NCBI RefSeq assembly: GCF_023701945.1
Contig: NZ_JABAEF010000012.1
Location: 143,922 to 207,921 of the forward strand
Direction of reading: 5' to 3'
Source of the DNA: Rhizobium sp. CG5
GTDB lineage: Bacteria; Pseudomonadota; Alphaproteobacteria; Rhizobiales; Rhizobiaceae
Length of the DNA stretch: 64,000 nt
The translations under genes and the position numbers were made by a program. This document shows positions 41,817-50,965 of the stretch, piece after piece. Position 1 is the stretch's first letter, and each line of letters begins with the position of its first letter. The notes under the pieces were generated by a model. It made no database searches and was not told the DNA's origin. It saw nothing but the letters and a program-made list of their open reading frames with translations.

Positions 41817-42494
41817 TCAGGCCCTCTGCAGCAGGCCCGTCAAAAGCGCTGGAGTCAGTTCATCGAAATGCCGGATGATCACGTCGGCACCCAGCGTCTC
41901 GACCGGTTCGTCGGAATAGCCGAACGGCACGGCAACAGACGGAATCTTGGCATTCTTGGCCGCCAGGATATCGTTGATGCTGTCGCCGATCATCACGGCG
42001 AACCGCGCATCGCCGCCGGCCCGCTCGATCGTACCGAGCAGATGGCCGGCATCCGGCTTGCGCATGGCAAATGTATCTCCGCCCGTCACCGCCGCGAAAT
42101 AATGGGCAAGGCCGAGGCTCTCGATCAGCGGCACCGCCAGCTTTTCCATCTTGTTGGTACACACCGCCAGCCGGAACCCGGCAGCCCCGAGCCGATCGAG
42201 CGCTGCCGTCAGCCCCGGATAGGGCAGGCTGGAGCCTGGCATCGTGGCGCTGTAGTGATCGACGAAACGCTCAAGCAGGGCCGGAACCATTTCGCTGTTG
42301 AGCGGCGATCCCCGCAGCGCAAAGGCCCGCTCGATCATCACTTTGGCGCCCTGGCCGACCAGGTGCGTCAGGTCGTCGAAGCCGACCGGCGCCAGATCGG
42401 CGATGGCGATCGTATGGTTGAGACTGCTGACCAGGTCTGGTGCCGTGTCCACCAATGTTCCGTCGAGGTCGAATACGATTGTCGGTGTCGTCAC
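41817..42494 (-). CDS. gph: Phosphoglycolate phosphatase (HAD family)
   Basis: 225 residues from the GTG at 42494, preceded by GGAGC; the extension to 42527 begins at a TTG and is less likely. The HAD motifs are VFDLDGTLVDTAPDL (nucleophile D9, acid D11), CTNKMEKL, and MIGDSINDILAAKNA. The cap is of the small helical type. It removes phosphoglycolate, a product of DNA repair and oxygenase chemistry. It converges with the L,D-transpeptidase gene and is divergent from rpiA. Confidence 0.9.
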   Translation of the reverse strand: MTTPTIVFDLDGTLVDTAPDLVSSLNHTIAIADLAPVGFDDLTHLVGQGAKVMIERAFALRGSPLNSEMVPALLERFVDHYSATMPGSSLPYPGLTAALDRLGAAGFRLAVCTNKMEKLAVPLIESLGLAHYFAAVTGGDTFAMRKPDAGHLLGTIERAGGDARFAVMIGDSINDILAAKNAKIPSVAVPFGYSDEPVETLGADVIIRHFDELTPALLTGLLQRA

Positions 42495-42643
42495 GGCAGC
42501 GCTCCGGATCAGGATTAACCTGCCCAAAGCGGTTAGGGTAAGAGACCCAAAAAAGCAACGGTTTCGGCCCGGTGAAAGGGCTTTCGTTTGGCAGAAGAGC
42601 CGTGTAAACAGCTTTCAACGAAACTGACGGGAGCTTTTGGCGC

Positions 42644-43342
42644 ATGGATATCCGCCAAATGAAGATAAAGGCGGCAGAGGCTGCACTGTCTCATGTCGAG
42701 GATGGCATGCGGCTCGGCATCGGCACGGGATCGACCGCCGAGGAGTTTGTGCGTCTGCTCGCCGAGCGGGTTGCCGGCGGCCTGAAGGTCGAAGGCGTGC
42801 CGACATCGGAGCGCACGGCGCGTCTGTGCGTCGAGCTTGGCGTGCCGCTGAAGTCGCTGGACGAATTGCCGGAACTGGACCTGACGATCGATGGCGCCGA
42901 TGAGGTCGACGGGCGTCTGCGGCTGATCAAGGGCGGCGGCGGCGCGCTGCTGCGCGAAAAGATCGTCGCTGCGGCATCGCAGCGGATGATCGTCATTGCC
43001 GATGAAAGCAAGGTCGTCGACATGCTGGGATCCTTTCCCCTGCCCATCGAGATCAATCCCTATGGTCAGGTTTCGACGCGGCTGGCCGTCGAAAAAGTGG
43101 CCGCAACCCTTGGTTTGTCTGGGGAATTGCGTCTGCGCAGTTCTGGCGACGGCGTCTTCACCACGGATGGCGGCCATCACATTCTGGACGCATCTTTTGG
43201 CCGCATTCCTGATGCAGAGGCCTTGGCCGAAGCACTGAACTCCATACCCGGCGTCGTCGAGCACGGGCTTTTCATCAACCTGGCCACGCTTGCCATCATT
43301 GCCGGTCCGGCCGGTGCGCGTGTGCTTGAGGCAAAGACTTAA
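42644..43342 (+). CDS. rpiA: Ribose-5-phosphate isomerase A
   Basis: 232 residues with the family signatures GIGTGSTAEEFV, TIDGADEVDGRLRLIKGGGGALLREK and SSGDGVFTTDGGHHI. It interconverts ribose-5-phosphate and ribulose-5-phosphate in the pentose phosphate pathway. ATG at 42644. Divergent from gph and followed 20 bases later by the DUF2059 gene on the same strand, so the two may share a transcript. Confidence 0.95.
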   Translation: MDIRQMKIKAAEAALSHVEDGMRLGIGTGSTAEEFVRLLAERVAGGLKVEGVPTSERTARLCVELGVPLKSLDELPELDLTIDGADEVDGRLRLIKGGGGALLREKIVAAASQRMIVIADESKVVDMLGSFPLPIEINPYGQVSTRLAVEKVAATLGLSGELRLRSSGDGVFTTDGGHHILDASFGRIPDAEALAEALNSIPGVVEHGLFINLATLAIIAGPAGARVLEAKT

Positions 43343-43361
43343 AACAGGAGCGTTGAATTTC

Positions 43362-43910
43362 ATGATCAGATATCAAGGTTTCGGCCGCGTCGCTGCTGCC
43401 GCCCTCGTCGTTGGATGCGTCATGCTGGGTGCTCCTGCCAAGGCGCAGGACGTTCCCGAAGCCCATGTCCAGGCGGCCCGCAGCGCCATCGCAGCACTCG
43501 GCGTGACCAATGGTTTCGACAATATTCTGCCCGGCCTGTCCGGCCGCCTGAAGACGCAGCTCATCCAGGCCTATCCCAATCTTGAGGATGCCATCACCAA
43601 GACAGTCGATGAGCAGACGCTGGCTTTGGCGCCGCGCCGTGGTGACCTCGAAAAGGAAGCAGCGCTCGTCTACGCCAAGGCTTTCACGCAGGAAGACCTG
43701 ACCCGGATGGCCGAGTTTTTCACCAGCGAGACCGGCAAGAAGCTCCTGAAGGACCAGCCGATCGCCAACCGCGAACTGGGCAAGGCTGCCGAAATCTGGG
43801 CGGCCGGCGTTGGACGCGATCTGGAAAAGAACGCCAACGAAGCCCTGCTGAAGGTCGTCGGCACCGAGATGCAGACCCCGGCCGCAGCAACTGAAGCGCC
43901 CAAGCCCTGA
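43362..43910 (+). CDS. DUF2059 exported protein
   Basis: 182 residues with a signal peptide (about 1-28, AKA-QD). The mature region has AIAALGVTNGFDNILPGLSGRLKTQ and AFTQEDLTRMAEFFTSETGKKLLK, a helical pattern typical of the DUF2059 family, whose role is unknown. ATG 43362 after GGAG-n8. A terminator follows 39 bases after the stop. It lies between rpiA and gor. Confidence 0.84.
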   Translation: MIRYQGFGRVAAAALVVGCVMLGAPAKAQDVPEAHVQAARSAIAALGVTNGFDNILPGLSGRLKTQLIQAYPNLEDAITKTVDEQTLALAPRRGDLEKEAALVYAKAFTQEDLTRMAEFFTSETGKKLLKDQPIANRELGKAAEIWAAGVGRDLEKNANEALLKVVGTEMQTPAAATEAPKP

Positions 43911-43948
43911 TCCGGGACCCCATCCCTGGCGCAAGCCGCTGATTTTTG

Positions 43949-43974
43949 AAGCCCGGAAGCAATTCCGGGCTTTT
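43949..43974 (+). terminator. Rho-independent terminator after the DUF2059 gene
   Basis: Ten-bp stem AAGCCCGGAA/TTCCGGGCTT with a GCAA loop, followed by TT. Confidence 0.82.
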
Positions 43975-44056
43975 CATTTCGCACTGCGGCACCCTATATC
44001 AGGGCCTGCAATACGCCCCGCCAAACCCATTCTGGAATATTCCACAGGAGCCGCCG

Positions 44057-45445
44057 ATGTCCTCTTTCGACTATGATCTTTTCGTGATCGGCGGCGGCTC
44101 CGGCGGCGTGCGCAGCGCGCGGCTCGCCGCCGGCCTTGGCAAACGGGTCGCCATTGCCGAGGAATACCGGTTCGGCGGAACATGCGTCATCCGCGGCTGC
44201 GTGCCGAAGAAGCTGTTCGTCTATGCCTCGCAGTTCCACGAACATTTCGAGGATGCCGCAGGATTCGGCTGGACGGTTGGCGAAAGCAGCTTCGACTGGA
44301 AGAAGCTGATCGCGGCCAAGGATCTGGAAATCACCCGGCTGGAAGGGCTTTACCGCAAGGGTCTGGAAAATGCCGGCGCCGAGATCATCGAGTCGCGCGC
44401 CGAACTGACCGGGCCGCACAGCATCCGGCTGGTCAAGACCGGCCAGGTGGTGACGGCTGAGCGGATCGTCATTGCCGTTGGCGGCGGCGCCAATCCCCAT
44501 GCCTCGCTGCCGGGCCACGAGCTTTGCATCACCTCCAACGAGGCCTTTCATCTCGAAGAGCTGCCGCACTCCATCGTGATTGCCGGCGGCGGCTACATCG
44601 CGGTCGAGTTTGCCAATATCTTCCACGGGCTCGGCGTCGACACGACCCTGATCTATCGCGGCAAGGAGATCCTGTCGCGTTTCGACCAGGATATGCGCCA
44701 GGGCCTGCATCAGGCCATGGAAGGCAAAGGCATCCGCATCATCTGCTCGGAACTGATCGAGAGGGTGACGAAGACGGCTGCAGGTGGCTTAAGAGTAGAG
44801 ACCAGGAACAGTGGCGCCCTGTCGGCCGATCAGGTCATGCTGGCGCTCGGGCGCGATCCCTATACCACAGGCCTTGGCCTGGAAACGGCCGGTGTTGCCG
44901 TCAACGAGCGCGGCGCCATCGTCGTCGATCAGTATTCCCGCACCAATGTTCCGGGCATTTTCGCCTTGGGCGACGTGACCGATCGTGTCCAGCTGACGCC
45001 GGTCGCCATTCACGAGGCGATGTGCTTCATCGAGACCGAATTCAGGAACAATCCGACATCGCCCGATCATGACTTGATTGCCACGGCTGTGTTCTCCCAG
45101 CCGGAAATCGGCACGGTCGGTCTTTCGGAAGAGCAGGCCGCCAGCCGCTTTGAAGAGATCGAGGTCTATCGCGCCCAGTTCCGTCCGATGAAGGCAACGC
45201 TGTCGGGCCGGGCTGACAAGACCATCATGAAGCTGATCGTCAATGCCGCCGACCGCAAAGTGGTCGGTGCCCATATTCTCGGCCACGATGCCGGCGAAAT
45301 GGCGCAGCTGCTCGGCATCACCTTGAAGGCGGGCTGCACCAAGGACGATTTCGATCGCACCATGGCCGTGCATCCGACCGCGTCCGAGGAACTGGTGACC
45401 ATGTACAGCCCGACCTACCGGATCCGCAACGGCGAGCGGGTCTGA
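44057..45445 (+). CDS. gor: Glutathione-disulfide reductase
   Basis: 462 residues from the ATG at 44057 with GGAG upstream. FAD-binding IGGGSGGVRSAR, redox-active pair C43/C48 in GGTCVIRGCVPKK, NAD(P) site IAGGGYIAVEFANIF, and the C-terminal HPTASEELV with the active-site histidine of the other subunit. It keeps glutathione reduced in the cytoplasm. The frame upstream to 43946 crosses the terminator and is rejected. The nicotinamide preference (NADPH expected) rests on the family. Confidence 0.93.
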   Translation: MSSFDYDLFVIGGGSGGVRSARLAAGLGKRVAIAEEYRFGGTCVIRGCVPKKLFVYASQFHEHFEDAAGFGWTVGESSFDWKKLIAAKDLEITRLEGLYRKGLENAGAEIIESRAELTGPHSIRLVKTGQVVTAERIVIAVGGGANPHASLPGHELCITSNEAFHLEELPHSIVIAGGGYIAVEFANIFHGLGVDTTLIYRGKEILSRFDQDMRQGLHQAMEGKGIRIICSELIERVTKTAAGGLRVETRNSGALSADQVMLALGRDPYTTGLGLETAGVAVNERGAIVVDQYSRTNVPGIFALGDVTDRVQLTPVAIHEAMCFIETEFRNNPTSPDHDLIATAVFSQPEIGTVGLSEEQAASRFEEIEVYRAQFRPMKATLSGRADKTIMKLIVNAADRKVVGAHILGHDAGEMAQLLGITLKAGCTKDDFDRTMAVHPTASEELVTMYSPTYRIRNGERV

Positions 45446-45855
45446 CCAGCAAATCTGGCGCGATCGTCCGGTCGCGCCACGGGCTTGGGCGGTGCGGCAG
45501 ATCGGGTTTTTGAGGTCGAGCGAGGGGAGGTAGGTCGTTGGCGACACGACGTGGTGGGACCACGCATGATGAATGCCTTACGCACTACCTGAAAGCGGCA
45601 TCATCATGGTGCTCTGCCCGATCGAAACTTTTGATCGTGCAGCTCCACTTAGCGTCCATAGTGTTGCGCATCCGTTAATGCCGCCGAAAAAATCGAACAG
45701 AACTGAAAATTCGCCGCCGGGTGCGACCGGCAGGCGCGTAAACGAGTCGGTGCGGATGTTGGAAACTTCGGCTTTGCAAGACTTCATTAAGAGTTTATAA
45801 GCCCCCGACCAAAGGTGGCCGGAGGTAGTGGCCCCATCAAGAGTAGGTGAAGATC
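45446..45855. other. 410-base non-coding stretch upstream of DAHP synthase
   Basis: Contains a gor-proximal hairpin (45456-45479) and a smaller hairpin CGTGGT-GGG-ACCACG (45550-45564). A small open frame at 45573-45800 is not convincing. I looked for a leader peptide rich in Trp, Phe or Tyr that might attenuate the synthase gene and saw none. Confidence 0.5.
45456..45479 (+). terminator. Hairpin after gor, possible terminator
   Basis: Perfect 8-bp stem TGGCGCGA/TCGCGCCA with an 8-base loop, 11 bases past the gor stop. No T run follows directly. Confidence 0.4.
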
Positions 45856-47232
45856 ATGGCACAGAATTGGACCCCGAGCAGCTGGAGGCAGAAGCCTATC
45901 AAGCAGGTTCCGGCCTATCCGGACCAGGCAGCGCTGCGCGCCACCGAGGCGCAGCTCGCAACCTTTCCGCCGCTGGTTTTCGCCGGTGAGGCGCGCCGCC
46001 TGAAGAAGCACCTGGCCAATGTCGCCGAAGGCAACGCCTTCCTGCTGCAGGGCGGCGACTGCGCCGAGAGCTTTGCCGAGCATGGCGCCGACACGATCCG
46101 CGACTTCTTCCGCGCCTTCCTGCAGATGGCTGTCGTGCTGACATACGGCGCCCAGCTGCCGGTCGTCAAGGTTGGCCGCATTGCCGGCCAGTTCGCCAAG
46201 CCGCGCTCGTCGGATTTCGAAACGATCGACGGTGTCGAGCTGCCGAGCTATCGCGGCGATGTCGTCAATGGCATCGAGTTCACCGAAGAGGCGCGCATCC
46301 CCAATCCGGAACGTCAGCTGATGGCCTACCGCCAGTCGGCCGCAACCCTCAACCTGTTGCGCGCCTTTGCCATGGGCGGCTATGCCAATCTGGAAAACGT
46401 CCATCAGTGGATGCTTGGCTTCGTCAAGGACAGCCCGCAGGGCGAGCGCTACCGCAAGCTCGCCGACCGGATTTCCGAGACCATGGATTTCATGAAGGCG
46501 ATCGGCATCAATTCCGAAAACCAGCCGTCGCTGCGCGAAACCGACTTCTTCACCAGCCACGAAGCCCTGCTGCTCGGCTATGAAGAGGCGATGACCCGGG
46601 TCGATTCGACCTCCGGCGACTGGTATGCGACGTCGGGCCACATGATCTGGATCGGCGACCGCACCCGGCAGCTCGACCACGCCCATGTGGAGTATTTCCG
46701 CGGCATCAAGAACCCGATCGGCCTCAAATGCGGTCCGTCCCTGACGGCCGACAATTTGATCGAGCTGATCGACGCGCTGAACCCGGCCAACGAGGCCGGC
46801 CGGCTGACGCTGATCTGCCGGTTCGGCCACGACAAGGTCGCCGATCATCTGCCGAAGCTGATCCGCGCCGTCGAGCGCGAGGGCCGCAAGGTGGTATGGT
46901 CCTGCGATCCGATGCACGGCAACACGATCACGCTCAACCATTACAAGACCCGCCCGTTCGAGCGGATCCTGTCGGAAGTCGAAAGCTTCTTCCAGATCCA
47001 CCGCGCCGAGGGCACCCATCCGGGCGGCATCCATGTCGAGATGACCGGCAAGGATGTGACCGAATGCACCGGCGGTGCGCGTACCGTGACGGCGGAAGCC
47101 CTGCAGGATCGCTACCACACCCATTGCGACCCGCGTCTCAATGCCGACCAGGCCCTGGAACTGGCCTTCCTGCTCGCCGAGCGGATGAAGGGTGGCCGCG
47201 ACGAAAAGCGCATGATGGCTGCCAACGGCTAG
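45856..47232 (+). CDS. aroG: 3-deoxy-7-phosphoheptulonate (DAHP) synthase, class II
   Basis: 458 residues from the ATG at 45856, preceded by AGGTGAAG; the GTG at 45847 is less likely. It starts SSWRQKPIKQVPAYPD and has LLQGGDCAESFAEH, VKVGRIAGQFAKPRS, and the metal-site region CDPMHGNT, all typical of plant-like class II DAHP synthases. It condenses PEP and erythrose-4-phosphate at the start of the shikimate pathway. A strong terminator follows. Gene naming differs between rhizobia (aroF or aroG). Confidence 0.94.
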   Translation: MAQNWTPSSWRQKPIKQVPAYPDQAALRATEAQLATFPPLVFAGEARRLKKHLANVAEGNAFLLQGGDCAESFAEHGADTIRDFFRAFLQMAVVLTYGAQLPVVKVGRIAGQFAKPRSSDFETIDGVELPSYRGDVVNGIEFTEEARIPNPERQLMAYRQSAATLNLLRAFAMGGYANLENVHQWMLGFVKDSPQGERYRKLADRISETMDFMKAIGINSENQPSLRETDFFTSHEALLLGYEEAMTRVDSTSGDWYATSGHMIWIGDRTRQLDHAHVEYFRGIKNPIGLKCGPSLTADNLIELIDALNPANEAGRLTLICRFGHDKVADHLPKLIRAVEREGRKVVWSCDPMHGNTITLNHYKTRPFERILSEVESFFQIHRAEGTHPGGIHVEMTGKDVTECTGGARTVTAEALQDRYHTHCDPRLNADQALELAFLLAERMKGGRDEKRMMAANG

Positions 47233-47292
47233 GGGCTCAAACCCCGTCGCTTGAATTTGGCTGATGCTTGCCATCAGCCGTCTGAAATTGAC

Positions 47293-47330
47293 GAACCGGG
47301 CCGGCTGGGCAAAGCTGGCCCGGTTCTGTT
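47293..47330 (+). terminator. Rho-independent terminator of DAHP synthase
   Basis: Long stem GAACCGGGCC/GGCCCGGTTC with a short inner GCT/AGC pair, followed by TGTTTTG. Confidence 0.75.
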
Positions 47331-47350
47331 TTGGGCAAGGGTCGGACGAT

Positions 47351-47776
47351 ATGCAGGAAAATCACAATGGCTCATGCCTTTGCGGCGCGGTGCGCTTCAC
47401 GATCCGCGGCGCGGTGGGCACGGTCAGCTTTTGCCATTGCTCCCAATGCCGCAAGCAGACCGGCCTCTACTATGCGACGACGGATGTCGACAACGACCAC
47501 GTCGAGATAACAGGCTCGGAAAACGTCACCTGGTACCGGTCGAGCGACAATGCCGGGCGCGGCTTCTGCCGCACCTGCGGCTCGGCCCTGTTCTGGCGTG
47601 GCGACGGCGCGGATCAGGTCTCGATCCTGGCCGGCGCGCTCGATCAGCCGGCCGGACTTTTGACCGGCAGCCATATCTTTTACGCCGACAAGGCCGATTT
47701 CTACGAGATCGCCGACGAATTGCCGAAGTTTGACGCGGGCCGGCCCGTGACGGGATCTGTCGATGAGCCCGGCTGA
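47351..47776 (+). CDS. GFA/CENP-V family zinc protein
   Basis: 141 residues from the ATG at 47351. Zinc-binding cysteines: C9 and C11 (CLCGAVRF), C28, C30 and C33 (CHCSQCRK), C73 and C76 (CRTCGS). This is the layout of the glutathione-dependent formaldehyde-activating enzyme (GFA) family, many of which have unknown substrates. The start at 47264 lies inside the terminator and is rejected. Its last 76 bases overlap the 3' end of the convergent gene at 47701-48684. Confidence 0.88.
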   Translation: MQENHNGSCLCGAVRFTIRGAVGTVSFCHCSQCRKQTGLYYATTDVDNDHVEITGSENVTWYRSSDNAGRGFCRTCGSALFWRGDGADQVSILAGALDQPAGLLTGSHIFYADKADFYEIADELPKFDAGRPVTGSVDEPG

Positions 47777-48684
47777 GCGCTGTCGCCTTTGCCAAGCTCT
47801 GCGGCTGCCATCAGATAGGCTTCGTCGAGGCTGGCAAATTTCGCCGACTGCCATCGGAAATAGTCGCTAAGGAAGGTGCGCGACAACAAGAGGTCACCGC
47901 GCCGGCGTGGCAGGGTCCAGCCGAGCAGGCCCTCGGTTTCGGCCCGCTTGAACATGCGCTTCAGATTGGTGGCGGAAATCAGGTATCGTTCGCCGAGGTC
48001 CGACAGGGCCACCGGGCCGATCGATATCTGCTCGGCCATAACAGGCACGGCATCCAGCCTGGCGATCAGGTCATGCAGCACCATGCCGCCCATGTCGGAA
48101 TTGAGGAAGTGGCCGATGCTGTCGGGCGGGTTGCGCCAGTCGGGGTCGGCCACCAGCATCGCAGCGGCGATCGGCTGGGCGATGCGAAACAGGCGCGGAT
48201 CGGCCGTGCAGGCCGCAACCCGCCCGCCACCATCCAGTTGATCGAGGCAGGCCATATGGCCCATGAACCAGCTGATCATCGCCTGATTGCTGATCTCGGT
48301 CGTCTCAAGCACCCGAACCCGGCGGTCGGTGACGCCGGCCACATCGCGCAGGAACTTGTAGGCCACCATTTCGGCCAGAAACGCTGCCGCCGTGTTGCGG
48401 CTGGCAGCCCCAAGCTGCATGACGATCTCGATGAAACGCGTCGCTGTCAGGCCCGAAAGCGGGTCGCTTTCAACGCGCTGCAGCGACAGTGCATAGAGGG
48501 AATGGGTCATCAGCCATTTGCGATGCGAGGCCTTGAGGCGCGACAAACGCGGTGTCTTGTCATGGATCGCGATCAGGTGTTCGGCGATCTGCCGCTCGAT
48601 CGCCGGGAATTGCGGATGAACGGCGATTTGCTCGCGGCTCAAAGCCCGTCTGGTGGAAAAGACGCTATCCAATTCCTGAAGCAT
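47701..48684 (-). CDS. Uncharacterised protein, possible winged-helix C-terminus
   Basis: 327 residues, mostly helical, no signal peptide or membrane segments. A stretch near 227-245 (ALSDLGERYLISATNLKRMFKRAETEGLL) reads like a helix-turn-helix, so a regulatory role is possible but unproven. The C-terminal about 25 residues, rich in Ser/Gly/Thr, overlap the GFA gene on the other strand. ATG at 48684, weak ribosome site. I do not recognise a named family; similar hypothetical proteins are recalled in rhizobia. Confidence 0.7.
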   Translation of the reverse strand: MLQELDSVFSTRRALSREQIAVHPQFPAIERQIAEHLIAIHDKTPRLSRLKASHRKWLMTHSLYALSLQRVESDPLSGLTATRFIEIVMQLGAASRNTAAAFLAEMVAYKFLRDVAGVTDRRVRVLETTEISNQAMISWFMGHMACLDQLDGGGRVAACTADPRLFRIAQPIAAAMLVADPDWRNPPDSIGHFLNSDMGGMVLHDLIARLDAVPVMAEQISIGPVALSDLGERYLISATNLKRMFKRAETEGLLGWTLPRRRGDLLLSRTFLSDYFRWQSAKFASLDEAYLMAAAELGKGDSAQPGSSTDPVTGRPASNFGNSSAIS

Positions 48685-48847
48685 GGAGATATCGACAGTA
48701 CTCTTAAGTCATCCGTGGTGGATAAAGGCAACACAACTCCGCGATACAGAAATCCTCCGGGCTGCGGTGTCAACGATTTTTTTATGACAAACGGTCCTGC
48801 GTCGGCTCAAAAGTCATGCCGCCGTCGGCCTGGCCGGTAGAGCCGTG

Positions 48848-50785
48848 TCAGCTTGACGGATCCCGCCGGTCGGCGTCTTCCGGGAAGAAGCGCTCGGCAC
48901 CGTGACGATCGCCGAACATCATGTCATGCTGCAGCAATTGCTGATCTCGAATGGCCGGGTCGATCCGCCCGCCAGACAGGCTCCAGTCCGGCTGGGCAAG
49001 CCCGTCGCGGCCGATCAGCTGGTAGCGGTCGATGATGCCGTACTGGCGCTGCACACGACCCAGCAGGCCGGTGTAATAGGGGTGCCTGAAGCCGGCCAGC
49101 TTGACGATATGAAAGGGCAGCAGCGAGGGGCTGATCGTGCCGACATCCTTCTGCAGGCCCTTTTTCGACGACCAGATCACCAGCGGCGTCTCGTGCTGGC
49201 GTTTCATCACCAGAGGCAAGGCTTTGCGGGTGGCGACCTGATCTGTCATGAAGCCGCTTTCCGGATAGACGCTGCCGAGCGGCGGCAGATGGTCACCGAA
49301 CAGCACGATGATCGTTTCCCGGTCACGGCCCTTGGCCCAGTCCATCAGCATCTTCAGGCTGTGGTCGGCCTCGCGGACGCCCTGGGCGAACGTTGCGACG
49401 GCGTCCTGGCTTTGCGGGGACAAGCCGGGGGCCGAGACTGAAATGGTGTTCCGCGCATAGCGGTTCGCCTCATAGGGTCCATGGCCCTGCAGCGAGACCG
49501 CGAAGTAGAAGAACGGGTCTTCGGCATTGTCGGCCTGGCGGATGATTTCCCGCGTCAGGGCCTCGTCGGAGGCGAAGATGCCGCGCTTTTCCATCGGCGG
49601 CAGGTTTTCCTCGGATAAGAAGCTCTCGAAGCCGAAGGACGAATAGACATCGCTGCGGTTCCAGAACCAGCTCTGGAAGGGATGGAAGGCTTTGGCGCTA
49701 TAGCCTTTCGAACGGAAGAAGGTCGCCAGCGACGGCAGGGGATGGCGCACATACTGCTGATAGGGAATGCTGCCATAGGGCAGATAGGCATTGGAAAATC
49801 CGGTCAGCGCCTCGAATTCGACATTGGCCGTCATGCCGCCGAACTCGGGTGAAAACACGTGGCCGGACTGGTTTTCCCGCACCGTTGGCATCGGGTCGGG
49901 CGACAGGCCGACATTGGTCAGCCGCGTCGGGTCCCAGAAGGATTCGCTCATGACCATGATGACATCAGGTTCGCGGCGCGGCCCGAACTGTACGATGGTC
50001 GGTCCCGGCGAGATGGCGTCTATCGTATCCGCGCTGTAGCCGGCCGGGGCGGTGATCTTGGCCATCGGCAGGTTGAAGGTGAAGGCCAGCAGAAATCCGT
50101 TGTGCCGGTAGTTTTCCGTCTGGTCCCACATCATCGGAATGATGTTGAGCCGATCGCGCAGCGGCGAATAGTGGGCGTAATCCATCAGCGGCAGGAACAG
50201 GCCGATCGACGGCAGCGCCAGGGCAAGGCGCGCCAGCTTGGAGCGCGCCGACAATTCCGGAAACCGGCGCCAGGCAAAGAACCAGAAATAGAGGAGCAGG
50301 CCGACCGCTGCCGCGGCAGACAGCGAGATCGCCACAGCGGCCAGCGGCCGGGCCGCCACCATGACGGGCAGCAGTTCGGCGATCTGCCGGCCGAACAGGA
50401 CGTCGCTTGGATAGAGCGGATCGGACAGGAACAGCTGCTTCTGGCCGGACACGAAGGCCGGCAGCAGCGCGACCGGCGCGACGATAAGCGCCGATTGATA
50501 GGCCCGGCCGAGCAGCGCATCGAGCGTCAGCATCATCAAGAACAGAAGGCCGATCGCCGTCAGGCCGGGGCGCGACAGCGAGGTCATGAACTCGGCGACG
50601 TCATCAAGGCTGCCGCGCGCCAGCCACTCGACACCCATGACCGTCAGCGCCGCCAGCAGCAGCGAATTGACGACGCAGATCGCTCCCCGCAGGGCCTGCG
50701 CCCGAGTGTCGTCAACCTCAGAGCGAGCCGCCGCAAAGGCGATTATTTTTCTGGCTGTCTGGAGTTTGGAGGCAACTTCGACCAA
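48848..50785 (-). CDS. LTA synthase/phosphoglycerol transferase-like sulfatase-fold enzyme
   Basis: 645 residues: about five membrane helices in the first 215, then an alkaline-phosphatase-superfamily domain with MSESFWDPTRL (metal-binding), GGMTANVEFEALTG, HPFQSWFWNR and FGDHLPP. These are the marks of LtaS-type enzymes; Gram-negative members such as MdoB/OpgB and rhizobial CgmB add phosphoglycerol to periplasmic glucans, which is my preferred role. The only early start is a TTG at 50785 with no good ribosome site and no ATG before residue 50, so the N-terminus is uncertain. Divergent from nadE. Confidence 0.83.
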   Translation of the reverse strand: MVEVASKLQTARKIIAFAAARSEVDDTRAQALRGAICVVNSLLLAALTVMGVEWLARGSLDDVAEFMTSLSRPGLTAIGLLFLMMLTLDALLGRAYQSALIVAPVALLPAFVSGQKQLFLSDPLYPSDVLFGRQIAELLPVMVAARPLAAVAISLSAAAAVGLLLYFWFFAWRRFPELSARSKLARLALALPSIGLFLPLMDYAHYSPLRDRLNIIPMMWDQTENYRHNGFLLAFTFNLPMAKITAPAGYSADTIDAISPGPTIVQFGPRREPDVIMVMSESFWDPTRLTNVGLSPDPMPTVRENQSGHVFSPEFGGMTANVEFEALTGFSNAYLPYGSIPYQQYVRHPLPSLATFFRSKGYSAKAFHPFQSWFWNRSDVYSSFGFESFLSEENLPPMEKRGIFASDEALTREIIRQADNAEDPFFYFAVSLQGHGPYEANRYARNTISVSAPGLSPQSQDAVATFAQGVREADHSLKMLMDWAKGRDRETIIVLFGDHLPPLGSVYPESGFMTDQVATRKALPLVMKRQHETPLVIWSSKKGLQKDVGTISPSLLPFHIVKLAGFRHPYYTGLLGRVQRQYGIIDRYQLIGRDGLAQPDWSLSGGRIDPAIRDQQLLQHDMMFGDRHGAERFFPEDADRRDPSS

Positions 50786-50965
50786 GAGCGGAGTCCAATC
50801 GTCATAAATATTTCATCTGAATGTCACATGGCCGTCATGAACGCTACATGAACCAGCCTTGGCCTCACCGATGTCCCCGGTTTTTGGCGCCTTGCGAGGG
50901 TGGTGCCTTCCGGATTTTCGTGCTGCGGCGTTGCACAGCCATGCGGCGCGCGGTAAACGATTGTC

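Noticed and set aside
45573..45800. 75-codon open frame between gor and DAHP synthase
   Set aside because: No ribosome site, no recognisable sequence, and composition unlike the neighbouring genes. A leader peptide reading was considered but no aromatic codon run is present.
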